62,624 nt of DNA from a virus, in IMG/VR virus record IMGVR_UViG_3300023179_000109, positions 1 through 62,624 of that record, one strand, 5' to 3'. Under the pieces are notes generated by a model. That model searched no databases. It was given only the letters and a program-made list of their open reading frames with translations, and was not told the origin of the DNA. Positions within the stretch are counted from its first letter, which is position 1. Each line of letters starts with the position of its first letter. Made by a program: the position numbers and the translations under genes. This document shows, in pieces, positions 16,003 through 23,564 of this stretch.

Positions 16003-16625
16003 TAAAGAAAATATTAGATATTAGACATTTTATAATTTTGTTTTTATTAATTACGTGTCTTTTTTTACAAGACAATAAACCAAAGAAAGAGATTGTAATA
16101 AAGGAAGTACCATCAAAACCTGAATTAATACACGATACAATATCACAAGAAATTCCAGTTTATTTACCTGGTGAACCAATCTTAAAGGATACCACAATTT
16201 ACGTCACAACAATTGAAAAGGTTGATACGTCAGCAATCCTTAGAGATTATTTAGTTTTCAATAAATTTTCAGACACATTAAAATTATCAAATAACCAAGG
16301 ATTTGTTTATTTGAACCAAACCGTTAATGAAAACAAAATTGTAGATAGAAAATTCTCAGCAACAATCAAACCTAAAATTGTTAGAGAAACACCGCCACCC
16401 CCACCTCCAATAAGAAACCAAGTATTTTTTGGTATCAACGGTGCAGTGAGCAAAGAAGATTGGGTTAATTCAATCGGCTTGGGATTGATACTCAAAACAA
16501 AAAAAGACCATTTATTTCAGGTTAATCTTGGTGTGGCTAACAGAACTGTAGATGGAACAACTGGCGAGCTGAGACCGTATGTTGGAGGGGGGGTTTATTG
16601 GAAAGTAAAAGTTAAAAAAGACTAG
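15999..16625 (+). CDS. Membrane-anchored periplasmic protein with Pro-rich hinge and beta end
   Basis: A 208-residue protein with an N-terminal helix (FIILFLLITCLFLQ), a Lys/Pro-rich linker, a beta-rich region, a PPPPPP hinge (about 133-138) and a C-terminal barrel-like half (VFFGINGAVSKEDW..LRPYVGGGVYWKV). ATG overlaps the previous stop (ATGA). It could span the periplasm; a spanin-like role is possible but unproven. Confidence 0.5.
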   Translation: MIKKILDIRHFIILFLLITCLFLQDNKPKKEIVIKEVPSKPELIHDTISQEIPVYLPGEPILKDTTIYVTTIEKVDTSAILRDYLVFNKFSDTLKLSNNQGFVYLNQTVNENKIVDRKFSATIKPKIVRETPPPPPPIRNQVFFGINGAVSKEDWVNSIGLGLILKTKKDHLFQVNLGVANRTVDGTTGELRPYVGGGVYWKVKVKKD

Positions 16626-16627
16626 AC

Positions 16628-16635
16628 TATTTATA
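16628..16635 (+). promoter_or_regulatory. Phage-type promoter word
   Basis: TATTTATA 13 nt upstream of the ATG at 16649; it overlaps the end of the upstream gene region. Confidence 0.45.
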
Positions 16636-16648
16636 ATAAAACAGTCAT

Positions 16649-17176
16649 ATGGGTTTACGTGAATTAATTAAAGAATCTCTTGAACAACAATTGAATAAGT
16701 CTCTTATTTTGAGAGAAAATTCTAATGTTTCAGATTCTTTAAAATATCACATAGATAATGGTCTTACATTAACCAATAATATATACAGAGTCTATTCTGA
16801 AGGTTACTTTGATTTGGTAAATGAGGTTAGAGAATTGTTTAATGAAGGTAAGATTGACCTTAATGAAGAGGATACTTTAATGATTGAATCTGATTTAGGG
16901 GTTAAAGTAAAAATTGGTAAAGAATACGTTTATTTGGACGCACCATATATCCACGAAAGTGAAGAGGATATTTTAACTGAATCCAAAATACCAAGAGGAA
17001 ATAAGAAATTTGCAGTTTACACTAAGGCAAAAAATGGTGGGGTTAAAAAAGTGACTTTTAATAATTCTAATTCAATTATTAAAGAGAGTCGCATGTGTTC
17101 TCAAAAAACAGATAGAACAACTGCAGGATATTGGTCTTGTAATGTTGGTAGGTTCGCTAAACAATTGGGGTTATAA
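16649..17176 (+). CDS. Virion-type protein with leader and C-terminal RTTAGYWSCN motif
   Basis: The N-terminus MGLRELIKESLEQQLNKSLILRE ends in L-R-E, the kind of site cut by T4-like prohead proteases. The body is charged and the end reads CSQKTDRTTAGYWSCNVGRF. I recall such TxGYWxC tails in phage virion proteins, but cannot check this. The gene has its own TATTTATA promoter word. It is likely a packaged or capsid-associated protein. Confidence 0.55.
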   Translation: MGLRELIKESLEQQLNKSLILRENSNVSDSLKYHIDNGLTLTNNIYRVYSEGYFDLVNEVRELFNEGKIDLNEEDTLMIESDLGVKVKIGKEYVYLDAPYIHESEEDILTESKIPRGNKKFAVYTKAKNGGVKKVTFNNSNSIIKESRMCSQKTDRTTAGYWSCNVGRFAKQLGL

Positions 17177-17193
17177 TCTTCAAATTCATACTA

Positions 17194-17484
17194 ATGGACT
17201 TAGAAAAAATTAAAAATTATTTACAAACTTATTTGGATGATGTATTAACACCAACAATCAATAAAGAGTTAGTTGGTGAAGAAGATGAGCCAATTACTCT
17301 AACAGTACATGCATTAAGAAAGGGTAGTTACCAACCACCAATTTTTCATATTTTTATTGATATTGACCCTAATTGGCAGGGTAGTCTTTTAAAAAGATTA
17401 GAAAAAAATATTGAAGATTTTATAAAAATTTTTTCTATAAAAAATAAAGTAAAAGTTCATTGGAACAAAAGACCGTTATTTTAA
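17194..17484 (+). CDS. Hypothetical protein
   Basis: A 96-residue alpha/beta protein starting MDLEKIKNYLQTYLDDVLTP, with a central strand FHIFIDIDPNW and helix LLKRLEKNIEDFIKIF. No family is recognised. It lies 17 nt after the TxGYWxC protein on the same strand. Confidence 0.5.
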   Translation: MDLEKIKNYLQTYLDDVLTPTINKELVGEEDEPITLTVHALRKGSYQPPIFHIFIDIDPNWQGSLLKRLEKNIEDFIKIFSIKNKVKVHWNKRPLF

Positions 17485-17496
17485 AATTATTTATCC

Positions 17497-17736
17497 GTGC
17501 CAAACAAATTGTTAACTGCCGAACAAATTTCAATTTCCAAGTCTAACTATAATCATATAGATATTGGGTATTTCAAATACAAATCACATACACCTACAAT
17601 GGTAGATTGTATAAAAGAATATCCTATTACGGAGTTCATTTTAGAAAAAATTAAGAAAAAAGAATTGATTTGGGAATTTGAAATGGAAGAACAAAAACCA
17701 AAATTATACAACGGAAAATTAATCGTTTTAATATAG
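17497..17736 (+). CDS. Hypothetical protein, GTG start
   Basis: A 79-residue protein. A GTG start at 17497 directly follows a TATTTATC word (17488-17495). The protein begins MPNKLLTAEQISISKSNYNH and ends in a strand LIVLI. It overlaps the convergent flavodoxin-like gene by 9 nt. No family is known; the GTG start makes the prediction a little weaker. Confidence 0.45.
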   Translation: MPNKLLTAEQISISKSNYNHIDIGYFKYKSHTPTMVDCIKEYPITEFILEKIKKKELIWEFEMEEQKPKLYNGKLIVLI

Positions 17737-18498
17737 TTTGGTCAGGTCAAATTTCTTAACAAAGGCAGGAAATGCTTCTTTATAAGACTCCTCAGTTTCA
17801 TCTGTAATCTTGTTTGTAAACTGCCAATTCCAATAAAAGTTATCGTTGGGTTTGAATCCGTAAAATGTGTGAACTCTTTTTTGAGTATCTACAACATCCA
17901 TACCTTTCCAGTTTTGTCCAGTACAAATGAATCCACTTTGAATACCCTCAACAATATTTGATTCACCTAAGGTATAGTGTCTATTCTCAATCCAAGTTAA
18001 TCTTTCAATTAGTTTTTGGTAGAACATATTGGCTTGACCCCATCTTACAGAACTAAAAAATATAACAGCATTTGAGTCAAATAACTCTTTTGATATTTTC
18101 CAAAGTTCATCACTTTTGTCATTTAAACTTGCCCAACATCTGTGATATCCTGTTGGATTTTTATCTTTGTCTTTAAGTTTGGCTTTCATTACTCCACAAG
18201 AGTTACCATCTTTTCTTGAAACATTACCCTCACAAGGTACAATGTTTAATTCAGGAACATCAATCAAAACTGATTTGTCATTTAGATATTCGTTGATAAC
18301 CATTCCAAGAATTGTTGACTTGGGAATATCAACATCATTTGGGTCCCAATTATATCTGTTGGAGCATGTTAATAGTAATACCTTATCTAACTTTTGAAGT
18401 TCAGATATTGTCTTTTCAAGTTTTTTCAAATTACCTGTAGAGTTGTTCTTTTCGGTAACGTTGTACTTGTCAAATATTTCTTGTAATCTATTATCCAT
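17728..18498 (-). CDS. Flavodoxin-like NAD(P)H-dependent oxidoreductase
   Basis: After a 35-residue helical start, KVLLLTCSNRYNWD and later VIFFSSVRWGQANMFYQKLIERLTWIENR match the flavodoxin/FMN-reductase fold: first strand with a phosphate-binding loop, then SSVRWG..... and a helix. A Cys-containing segment (CEGNVSRKDGNSCGVMKAK) sits in between. It is probably an FMN-binding reductase. A TATTTATA word lies 4 nt upstream of its ATG. Confidence 0.65.
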   Translation of the reverse strand: MDNRLQEIFDKYNVTEKNNSTGNLKKLEKTISELQKLDKVLLLTCSNRYNWDPNDVDIPKSTILGMVINEYLNDKSVLIDVPELNIVPCEGNVSRKDGNSCGVMKAKLKDKDKNPTGYHRCWASLNDKSDELWKISKELFDSNAVIFFSSVRWGQANMFYQKLIERLTWIENRHYTLGESNIVEGIQSGFICTGQNWKGMDVVDTQKRVHTFYGFKPNDNFYWNWQFTNKITDETEESYKEAFPAFVKKFDLTKLY

Positions 18499-18502
18499 TC
18501 AA

Positions 18503-18510
18503 TATAAATA
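18503..18510 (-). promoter_or_regulatory. Phage-type promoter word, 4 nt from ATG
   Basis: Minus strand TATTTATA-TTGA-ATG, predicted leaderless start of the flavodoxin-like gene. It lies directly after the 18527-18553 terminator. Confidence 0.5.
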
Positions 18511-18526
18511 CTTCGTATAGTATAAT

Positions 18527-18553
18527 AAAAAACCCACTTCTTAGGTGGGTTTG
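18527..18553 (-). terminator. Terminator of the 18558-19583 gene
   Basis: AACCCAC and GTGGGTT arms with a minus-strand T-run (TTTTTT). Confidence 0.8.
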
Positions 18554-18557
18554 TATT

Positions 18558-19583
18558 TTAAGCTCTCATTGTTGGAACATTACTAATTTCTTCCCTAATA
18601 TCCATATCATTTAGTAATTCACGTAATGTATTCATTTCTCTTTGATAATTAGGTGTGGGAGGCTCTGGTTGTTCCATTGCTTGTTCATCAAGTGGAACTG
18701 TTTCATCTGGTTGTCCCATTGCGTGTTCATTAACAAACTCAATCCTCATTTTTTCATGTGAACTCAAACATTCATTATGAACTTGTTCTTGAATTTCATC
18801 TGAACATAAATTTTTGTTTGTATCTTGAGATTTAAAAATTTTTCTAACAATTGGGAATAAATAATCATCAGCATCAATGTCAAGATAATCAACCCTAGAA
18901 TCTTCCGCGTTCCAAAAACTAAATTCTAAATCACCATCTATCCCTTTATACCCCGCAAATTTATAACCCGTCTGTTTGTTAATGAAGTAAACTAAAATAC
19001 CTCTTCTCCAATATTTCTCAAAATAGTTTTTTTCTCTTTGATATGTTGTACACCATCTTGTTGATGCACCATATTTTGCGGATGCTGAGAATGTTAAAGG
19101 TCTAACAACAACCCACCTTTCATCTTCATATTCTTTAATAACCTGACCCTCAAGGTCTTTAGTTAATTCTTTCATTGAAGCTAGGGTTACCGCACCTCTA
19201 ACATCCTCAAGGTCTTTATAGGTAGAAACGTCCTTATTTTCAATTTGGTCTTTCTCCATATAATTCATAAATTCTTTTAGAGTTTGGTATGTATCGTTAC
19301 TGTAATGCTCTGTAATGAAATTTAAAATATAATACATCTGACCATCATTAAGACCATCAGTTGAAATTCCCTTATTCATTAACAATGATTGAACTTCCAA
19401 CGTACCTTTTAAGTAATCATTTTTATCTCCCCAAAATTTTTTTGGATTGAACTTTTGACCAAATATTTTACACAATAATGGGAGATATTTGTAAGACTTG
19501 GAAGTATCTAATCTTGTCATCATATCAAAAAATGTGACATTTAATTCAGGGTGTTGTTTTTTTAATTCATCTAAACGAGACAT
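18558..19583 (-). CDS. Phage protein with KYG-x-x-T-R-WC module
   Basis: A 341-residue protein. A central block (about 160-190) reads VVVRPLTFSASAKYGASTRW followed by CTT; then an aromatic segment ILVYFINKQTGYKFAGYKG. The same pattern (VVIQPKTEQSSCKYGSNTKW, then CVTS, then LYFIINKA) appears in the gene at 53906-55393, so the two are distant paralogs. The end is Pro/Glu-rich with two DETVPLDEQAMEQPEPP-type repeats. Function is unknown; a virion role is possible. Confidence 0.6.
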   Translation of the reverse strand: MSRLDELKKQHPELNVTFFDMMTRLDTSKSYKYLPLLCKIFGQKFNPKKFWGDKNDYLKGTLEVQSLLMNKGISTDGLNDGQMYYILNFITEHYSNDTYQTLKEFMNYMEKDQIENKDVSTYKDLEDVRGAVTLASMKELTKDLEGQVIKEYEDERWVVVRPLTFSASAKYGASTRWCTTYQREKNYFEKYWRRGILVYFINKQTGYKFAGYKGIDGDLEFSFWNAEDSRVDYLDIDADDYLFPIVRKIFKSQDTNKNLCSDEIQEQVHNECLSSHEKMRIEFVNEHAMGQPDETVPLDEQAMEQPEPPTPNYQREMNTLRELLNDMDIREEISNVPTMRA

Positions 19584-19627
19584 ATTTTTACTTTTTATAA
19601 AATATAGGTAAAATAAAAGTTTGAGTC

Positions 19628-19661
19628 AAAAAAAAATCCATCATTTCTGAAGGATTTTAAT
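19628..19661 (-). terminator. Terminator after the tRNA-like RNA
   Basis: Minus strand AAATCC...GGATTT arms followed by nine T residues. It ends the endonuclease / tRNA-Ser / tRNA-like unit. Confidence 0.6.
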
Positions 19662-19663
19662 GC

Positions 19664-19834
19664 TGTTAGAGCAGGAGTCGAACCTACAAACGGAGATTCA
19701 ATAAGCGACATAAGTGCTTGCAAGCAGGTGGTCTACCCCAGTATCGCTTATCTATTTCTTTATCCGTACCCTCGGGACTGGAGGGTGTGTTTGCCAAGGT
19801 CATAACAGAGACAACCTAATTTCACCATCTAACA
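19664..19834 (-). tRNA. tRNA-like RNA, 171 nt, interrupted or novel
   Basis: On the minus strand it starts TGTTAGATGGTGAAATTAGG and ends TCTAACAGCA, giving a perfect 7-bp acceptor stem, plus a T-arm (GTAGG-TTCGACT-CCTGC). The 171 nt length is about double a tRNA. The interior has strong helices (CCCTC/GAGGG with 7-nt loop; ATAAGCGA/TCGCTTAT). No clean anticodon arm can be assigned. A tRNA carrying an insertion or intron, or a tRNA-derived stable RNA, would fit. It lies 4 nt after tRNA-Ser(TGA) and next to a homing-type endonuclease. Confidence 0.5.
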
Positions 19835-19838
19835 ATTT

Positions 19839-19924
19839 TGGCGGAGAGGAAGGGAATCGAACCCCCAAAGCCTTTCAGCCCAGCTGATTTCAAGTCAGTG
19901 TCCTCGTCCATTCGGACCCTCTCC
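19839..19924 (-). tRNA. tRNA-Ser(TGA), CCA encoded
   Basis: Acceptor GGAGAGG/CCTCTCC, anticodon loop CTTGAAA with TGA, a long variable arm, T-arm GGGGG-TTCGATT-CCCTT-type and an encoded CCA. It starts 1 nt after the stop of the homing-type endonuclease gene. Confidence 0.9.
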
Positions 19925-20641
19925 TTATTCGTACAATCTAATATAATCTTTCCCGTATTTATTTATAACATAAATTAGATATTGTTTCATATCTTTTTCG
20001 TATAATACATTCAGATTAAACTTAAACTGTTTAATTTTTTCTTTATTCTCGTCATCCATTTTCTCAAAACTTCTTCTCCCTTTTATTTCATAATAGGTTT
20101 CCGATATTAAAAAATCAGGATGATATTTTCTTTTTTTACCCTTATATTCATATTCAAACCCAAAATTATTCCTCTCAAATTTTATGTTGTGTTCAATATT
20201 ATAAATCACCCACGCTAATTCCCAACTACTATCACACCAATATCCTTTATATCTACCCTTTTTACCTTTACCACTACCTTTTCTTAATCCACCAGACAAT
20301 GGATTTTTTTTCATTGTCTCCGATATTTTTTCTTTCCTTTCAGCTTCTTTAATAGGGGTTGAAGCTTTTCCTGTTGCTATACCTTTTAAAGAATCGCTAA
20401 TTTTTTTTCTATGTTCTTCTGTATAAACACCTATTTTACCTTTATTCCATGGTATAATAGGTAATCCTCTTTGATTTTCAGGAAGTGACCAATATGGGGT
20501 TCCTTTAAATTTTCCTTTCTTTTTTTCAGAGTCTTTATTTTTTTTTCCTTCACAAGAATTAGGTGATTTTTCACAACAACCATTTCCTGTTTTAAAAAAA
20601 TATTTTGCCTCTTTTCCACAACCATATGAACAAATTATCAT
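19925..20641 (-). CDS. Homing-type endonuclease with NUMOD3-like motif and PD-(D/E)XK core
   Basis: Residues 4-30 hold a Cys-rich zinc-finger-like start. A NUMOD3-like DNA-binding motif follows (PWNKGKIGVYTEEHRKKISD, 64-83). A catalytic core includes SSWELAWVIY (138-147), YHPDFLI (173-179) and YYEIKGR (183-189), the PD...ExK signature of Vsr/EDxHD-type homing enzymes. The gene ends 1 nt before tRNA-Ser and shares its transcription unit with the tRNA-like RNA. A free-standing mobile endonuclease is likely. A TATTTATT word lies 13 nt upstream. Confidence 0.7.
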   Translation of the reverse strand: MIICSYGCGKEAKYFFKTGNGCCEKSPNSCEGKKNKDSEKKKGKFKGTPYWSLPENQRGLPIIPWNKGKIGVYTEEHRKKISDSLKGIATGKASTPIKEAERKEKISETMKKNPLSGGLRKGSGKGKKGRYKGYWCDSSWELAWVIYNIEHNIKFERNNFGFEYEYKGKKRKYHPDFLISETYYEIKGRRSFEKMDDENKEKIKQFKFNLNVLYEKDMKQYLIYVINKYGKDYIRLYE

Positions 20642-20654
20642 CTTTTCTGTTTAT

Positions 20655-20662
20655 AATAAATA
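20655..20662 (-). promoter_or_regulatory. Phage-type promoter word for the endonuclease unit
   Basis: Minus-strand TATTTATT 13 nt upstream of the endonuclease ATG. Confidence 0.35.
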
Positions 20663-20732
20663 TCACAAAAAATGTGAAAATCAAGACAAACTCAATAAAC
20701 CAATTAGATTTTGTAATCTGATACAAATGTAG

Positions 20733-20740
20733 TATATTTG
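20733..20740 (+). promoter_or_regulatory. Host-type promoter, TATATTTG with upstream TTTG
   Basis: TTTG at 20710-20713 and TATATTTG at 20733-20740 are 19 nt apart, as in Bacteroidota sigma-A promoters. The spacer to the ATG at 20745 is 4 nt, so the mRNA is probably leaderless. Confidence 0.65.
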
Positions 20741-20744
20741 CCTT

Positions 20745-21179
20745 ATGAAAACAACAATTATCTCAATATTTTTACTTTCTATGGGTTTATCCGTAAAAAG
20801 TCAGACAACTGATTTGATGTATGTACCTGACCAAAAAAGTTTGGTTGTTACATACAATAGTAATTATTCTCCGATTGGTTTTTATGTCGGAGGGTACTAT
20901 ACAAGTTATTTTCCACAACCTTACATCTATACCACACCATTATCCATCATGAATAGAATTGGGGTGAGTTTTTCAAACGGACAAGTTGGTTTAATGGTGG
21001 GTGCACAGGTAAAATCATATGTTGATAGTTTGGCGTTAGGACCAGATGTATGGTTTAAAGTTTATCCGTTAAGGTTATTAACAAAAACAAAAAGAGGACC
21101 TGATTTTACCATCGGAATTAATTGTGCCGATAAAGTTAGATATGCGGTTGGATTATCAATACCTTTTGGTATTTATTGA
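20745..21179 (+). CDS. Exported outer-membrane-like protein
   Basis: The signal peptide ends SMGLSVKSQ. The 144-residue body is rich in short aromatic and Gly strands (GFYVGGYYTSYFPQPYIY, QVGLMVGAQVKSYVDS) and ends in YAVGLSIPFGIY, a beta-barrel-type C-terminus with an aromatic last residue. No family is known. It is preceded by a complete host-type promoter. Confidence 0.55.
   Translation: MKTTIISIFLLSMGLSVKSQTTDLMYVPDQKSLVVTYNSNYSPIGFYVGGYYTSYFPQPYIYTTPLSIMNRIGVSFSNGQVGLMVGAQVKSYVDSLALGPDVWFKVYPLRLLTKTKRGPDFTIGINCADKVRYAVGLSIPFGIY
21170..21177 (+). promoter_or_regulatory. Phage-type promoter word, 4 nt from ATG
   Basis: TATTTATT overlaps the last codons of the previous gene and ends 4 nt before the ATG at 21182. 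Confidence 0.35.
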
Positions 21180-21181
21180 TA

Positions 21182-22171
21182 ATGAGTGAACTTGATGAAA
21201 TAAGACAGGGTATAGTTTCTGCCAACAAATTTTTGGAGAATCATGTATTTGAAATGTATTATCTTGCAGATGCTGAAGGAAATTTGGAAATCCCAACAAA
21301 TGTTAAGGTAAAATTAACAGGTATGAAACATTACCTTGATATGGGAGAGTCAAAACCTTTTGTTCAATTCACGGCATATATTTTACCAACAAACAAAAAT
21401 TCTGACAAATTTAACTCCATATTAAGTGCACAACTTGGACGAGAAACTGAAATTAAAACATTTGATAATAATGCTTATTTGAATTTTGAGTGGGTTATGA
21501 GTAAAAAATTGTCAGAGTTGTTAAAGTATTTTTCATTACCAAATGCAATACTTACTAAAGTAGTAAATGAAGTAGAACCAATGAAGTTAAATGAAAGTTT
21601 AATCAAAGAAGCCAGATTTGATAATGCAGTTAGAACCGTTGTCCAAGATATTATTGCATTTTTCAAACATCAAAGAGAAGGTGATTTTGGATTACCTGAA
21701 GATTTGAGGGACGATGAGTTAACGTATAAGTTTCCTGATATGGAAACTGAATTTTCAATATTTTTAGACTTACAATTGGATGATAGTGTTCAAGGTGTTG
21801 ATGTTGATGCCGATTATTATAGGGATGATGATTTAATTTATCTTACAATCATTTCAAACCCAAAGGACGGATATACAAATTTGAAAGAATTAACAAGTGA
21901 ATTAAATGAGGTTCTTAGACACGAATTTGAACATATAAAACAATTTGAACAAGGATATAAGTTTCCAAAAAAAGAACCTAAAGACCCATATAAGTACTAT
22001 ACTCAACCACATGAGTTAGAAGCCCAAAGAGCTGGATTCAGAAGAAGAGCAAAAGGTGAAAGAGTTGATTTTGAAACATTGGTTAGAAATTGGTTTGCCA
22101 AAAATCCACACAAACATAATTTAAATCCTACCCAACAAGAAAAGGTGATACAAAAAATTATTCAGAAATAA
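21182..22171 (+). CDS. HExxH metallopeptidase-like phage protein
   Basis: The start MSELDEIRQGIVSANKFLEN (21182) is preferred over the TTG at 21176. The C-terminal half contains LRHEFEHIKQFEQGY and, 20 residues later, PHELEAQRAGF, the zinc ligands of an HExxH...E protease. Mid-protein MKLNESLIKEARFDNAVRTV resembles the leader/L-x-E site of packaged proteins, so processing could release the protease half. The N-terminal half is of unknown fold. Target unknown. Confidence 0.6.
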   Translation: MSELDEIRQGIVSANKFLENHVFEMYYLADAEGNLEIPTNVKVKLTGMKHYLDMGESKPFVQFTAYILPTNKNSDKFNSILSAQLGRETEIKTFDNNAYLNFEWVMSKKLSELLKYFSLPNAILTKVVNEVEPMKLNESLIKEARFDNAVRTVVQDIIAFFKHQREGDFGLPEDLRDDELTYKFPDMETEFSIFLDLQLDDSVQGVDVDADYYRDDDLIYLTIISNPKDGYTNLKELTSELNEVLRHEFEHIKQFEQGYKFPKKEPKDPYKYYTQPHELEAQRAGFRRRAKGERVDFETLVRNWFAKNPHKHNLNPTQQEKVIQKIIQK

Positions 22172-22917
22172 TGAATATTGATTTAAAGGACAAAGAGTTA
22201 AAAATATTTCGTAAAGTATTGATGGACCATTCTTTTAATAAAAATGGTTATGAATATCACTTTTTATCTATTGAACCTGATGAAAAAGGGTGGGCATTTA
22301 ATATTGTTGTAAATGTTGTTTTGCCTGTTAAGGGTCAATCATATGCAACTCCAGTATTCAGTGGACATATTCACGATATTCTCAGCAATATTTGGAAATA
22401 TGTAGGTAGTTCTTTTTCTTATTCAGAAAAAATATTAGTTGACGGTAAAGAACCTGTTGATAGAGGTCTTTTTATTAGTACAGAAAAACAAAGAGAAGTT
22501 TTATCTACGATGAGAAAGGAAATTAAAGAAGTAACTTTAAAAACTGCAATAGGTCCGTTGACTTTTGATGTATATTGGAAACCTAATGAAAAATTTTATT
22601 CATTAGATGATGTATATATTGATTTTGATTTTGATATTGAAATTAAAAATTTTATGTTAGATAGTCATTACGCGGTACCTAATTTAGACATCGCAGATGA
22701 TGTTGCTGGCGCTATTTTGAATGTAATGTATGATTCTGATTACCTAAGAGACGAAATGAATAACGTAGTCTATGATGTGATGAGTAATGAAATTGATATT
22801 ACTAGTATTGATGATTTATATTACCAAGTACGATTCTATATCACTAAAATTGATGGATTTGGGGTCAGTGGAAGGTGGGGTAATCACTATGACTTGGAAG
22901 ACGGAATGTTTATTTAA
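22171..22917 (+). CDS. Acidic hypothetical protein
   Basis: A 248-residue protein. Its ATG overlaps the previous stop by one base, so the two are coupled. It is alpha/beta, with aromatic strands (AFNIVVNVVLPVKGQ, VYIDFDFDIEIKNFM) and an acidic C-terminus ending DLEDGMFI. No motif is recognised. It converges on the minus-strand gene at 22910 with an 8-nt overlap. Confidence 0.5.
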   Translation: MNIDLKDKELKIFRKVLMDHSFNKNGYEYHFLSIEPDEKGWAFNIVVNVVLPVKGQSYATPVFSGHIHDILSNIWKYVGSSFSYSEKILVDGKEPVDRGLFISTEKQREVLSTMRKEIKEVTLKTAIGPLTFDVYWKPNEKFYSLDDVYIDFDFDIEIKNFMLDSHYAVPNLDIADDVAGAILNVMYDSDYLRDEMNNVVYDVMSNEIDITSIDDLYYQVRFYITKIDGFGVSGRWGNHYDLEDGMFI

Positions 22918-23530
22918 ATCTTTTAACAATCTTTTTAAGTCCAGCACTTATAATCTCCTTACTTAAAACCACTACACTAGATGCAATTAATCTTTCGGCA
23001 ATTAAAATTGCCGCATTAGTTGGATTTGTTGATTGTGTTGATACCGAATAAATATCCGCAATAATTGGAATTAAAAAACTATATGCGACAGTATCCAAAA
23101 CAGCACCGCTAGTTATATTACAAGATTCTAAAAATCTTGAAAAAGAATTTTTTAATTGGAATCCTTTTGTTAAAACTTTATCAAAAACTTCTTGAAGACC
23201 CTCTTCTTTAATTTTTTTCAAAATTGAAACAATCCCTCTTTTATTTTCAAAAAAAATTGTGAAAGCAACCCCAGCTAAAACTAACATTCTTTCTCTTTCT
23301 GATAAATTAAAACCACCTTCTTTTATAAAATTATCTAATGGCATTACCAATCCACCAACTGCGGTACCCCACGTCAACAACATTTTAATGTTAAGTCCGT
23401 AGTTTTTAATTACTTTGTTAACCATATTGTTTGTGAACGAAAATAGTTGTTTCATATTACTTGTGAGCTTTGAGTCACTTTGTTCTAGTAATATTAGTTG
23501 TAATTGAGATTCTGTTATTAAAAAGTCCAT
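22910..23530 (-). CDS. Membrane protein with virion-type leader
   Basis: The N-terminus MDFLITESQLQLILLEQSDS matches the leaders at 34740 and 2559 and ends in L-L-E. Three hydrophobic helices follow (about 50-68, WGTAVGGLVMP; 85-97, VLAGVAFTIFF; 140-165, LDTVAYSFLIPIIADIYSV), then a basic tail. It may be a capsid-packaged membrane-penetrating protein. A TATTTATA word lies 6 nt upstream. Confidence 0.55.
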   Translation of the reverse strand: MDFLITESQLQLILLEQSDSKLTSNMKQLFSFTNNMVNKVIKNYGLNIKMLLTWGTAVGGLVMPLDNFIKEGGFNLSERERMLVLAGVAFTIFFENKRGIVSILKKIKEEGLQEVFDKVLTKGFQLKNSFSRFLESCNITSGAVLDTVAYSFLIPIIADIYSVSTQSTNPTNAAILIAERLIASSVVVLSKEIISAGLKKIVKRFK

Positions 23531-23536
23531 ATGTAA

Positions 23537-23544
23537 TATAAATA
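23537..23544 (-). promoter_or_regulatory. Phage-type promoter word, 6 nt from ATG
   Basis: Minus-strand TATTTATA. With the word at 23554 it forms a divergent promoter pair in a 34-nt gap. Confidence 0.45.
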
Positions 23545-23553
23545 CTTATAATA

Positions 23554-23561
23554 TATTTATT
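23554..23561 (+). promoter_or_regulatory. Phage-type promoter word, 3 nt from ATG
   Basis: TATTTATT-GTT-ATG; the same 14-nt arrangement appears before the gene at 45476. Confidence 0.5.
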
Positions 23562-23564
23562 GTT

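Noticed and set aside
19664-19834. Assigning an anticodon (TGC or GTC) to the 171-nt tRNA-like RNA.
   Set aside because: CTTGCAA and CAGTCCC loops can be drawn, but stems or U33 do not fit; no isotype is claimed.
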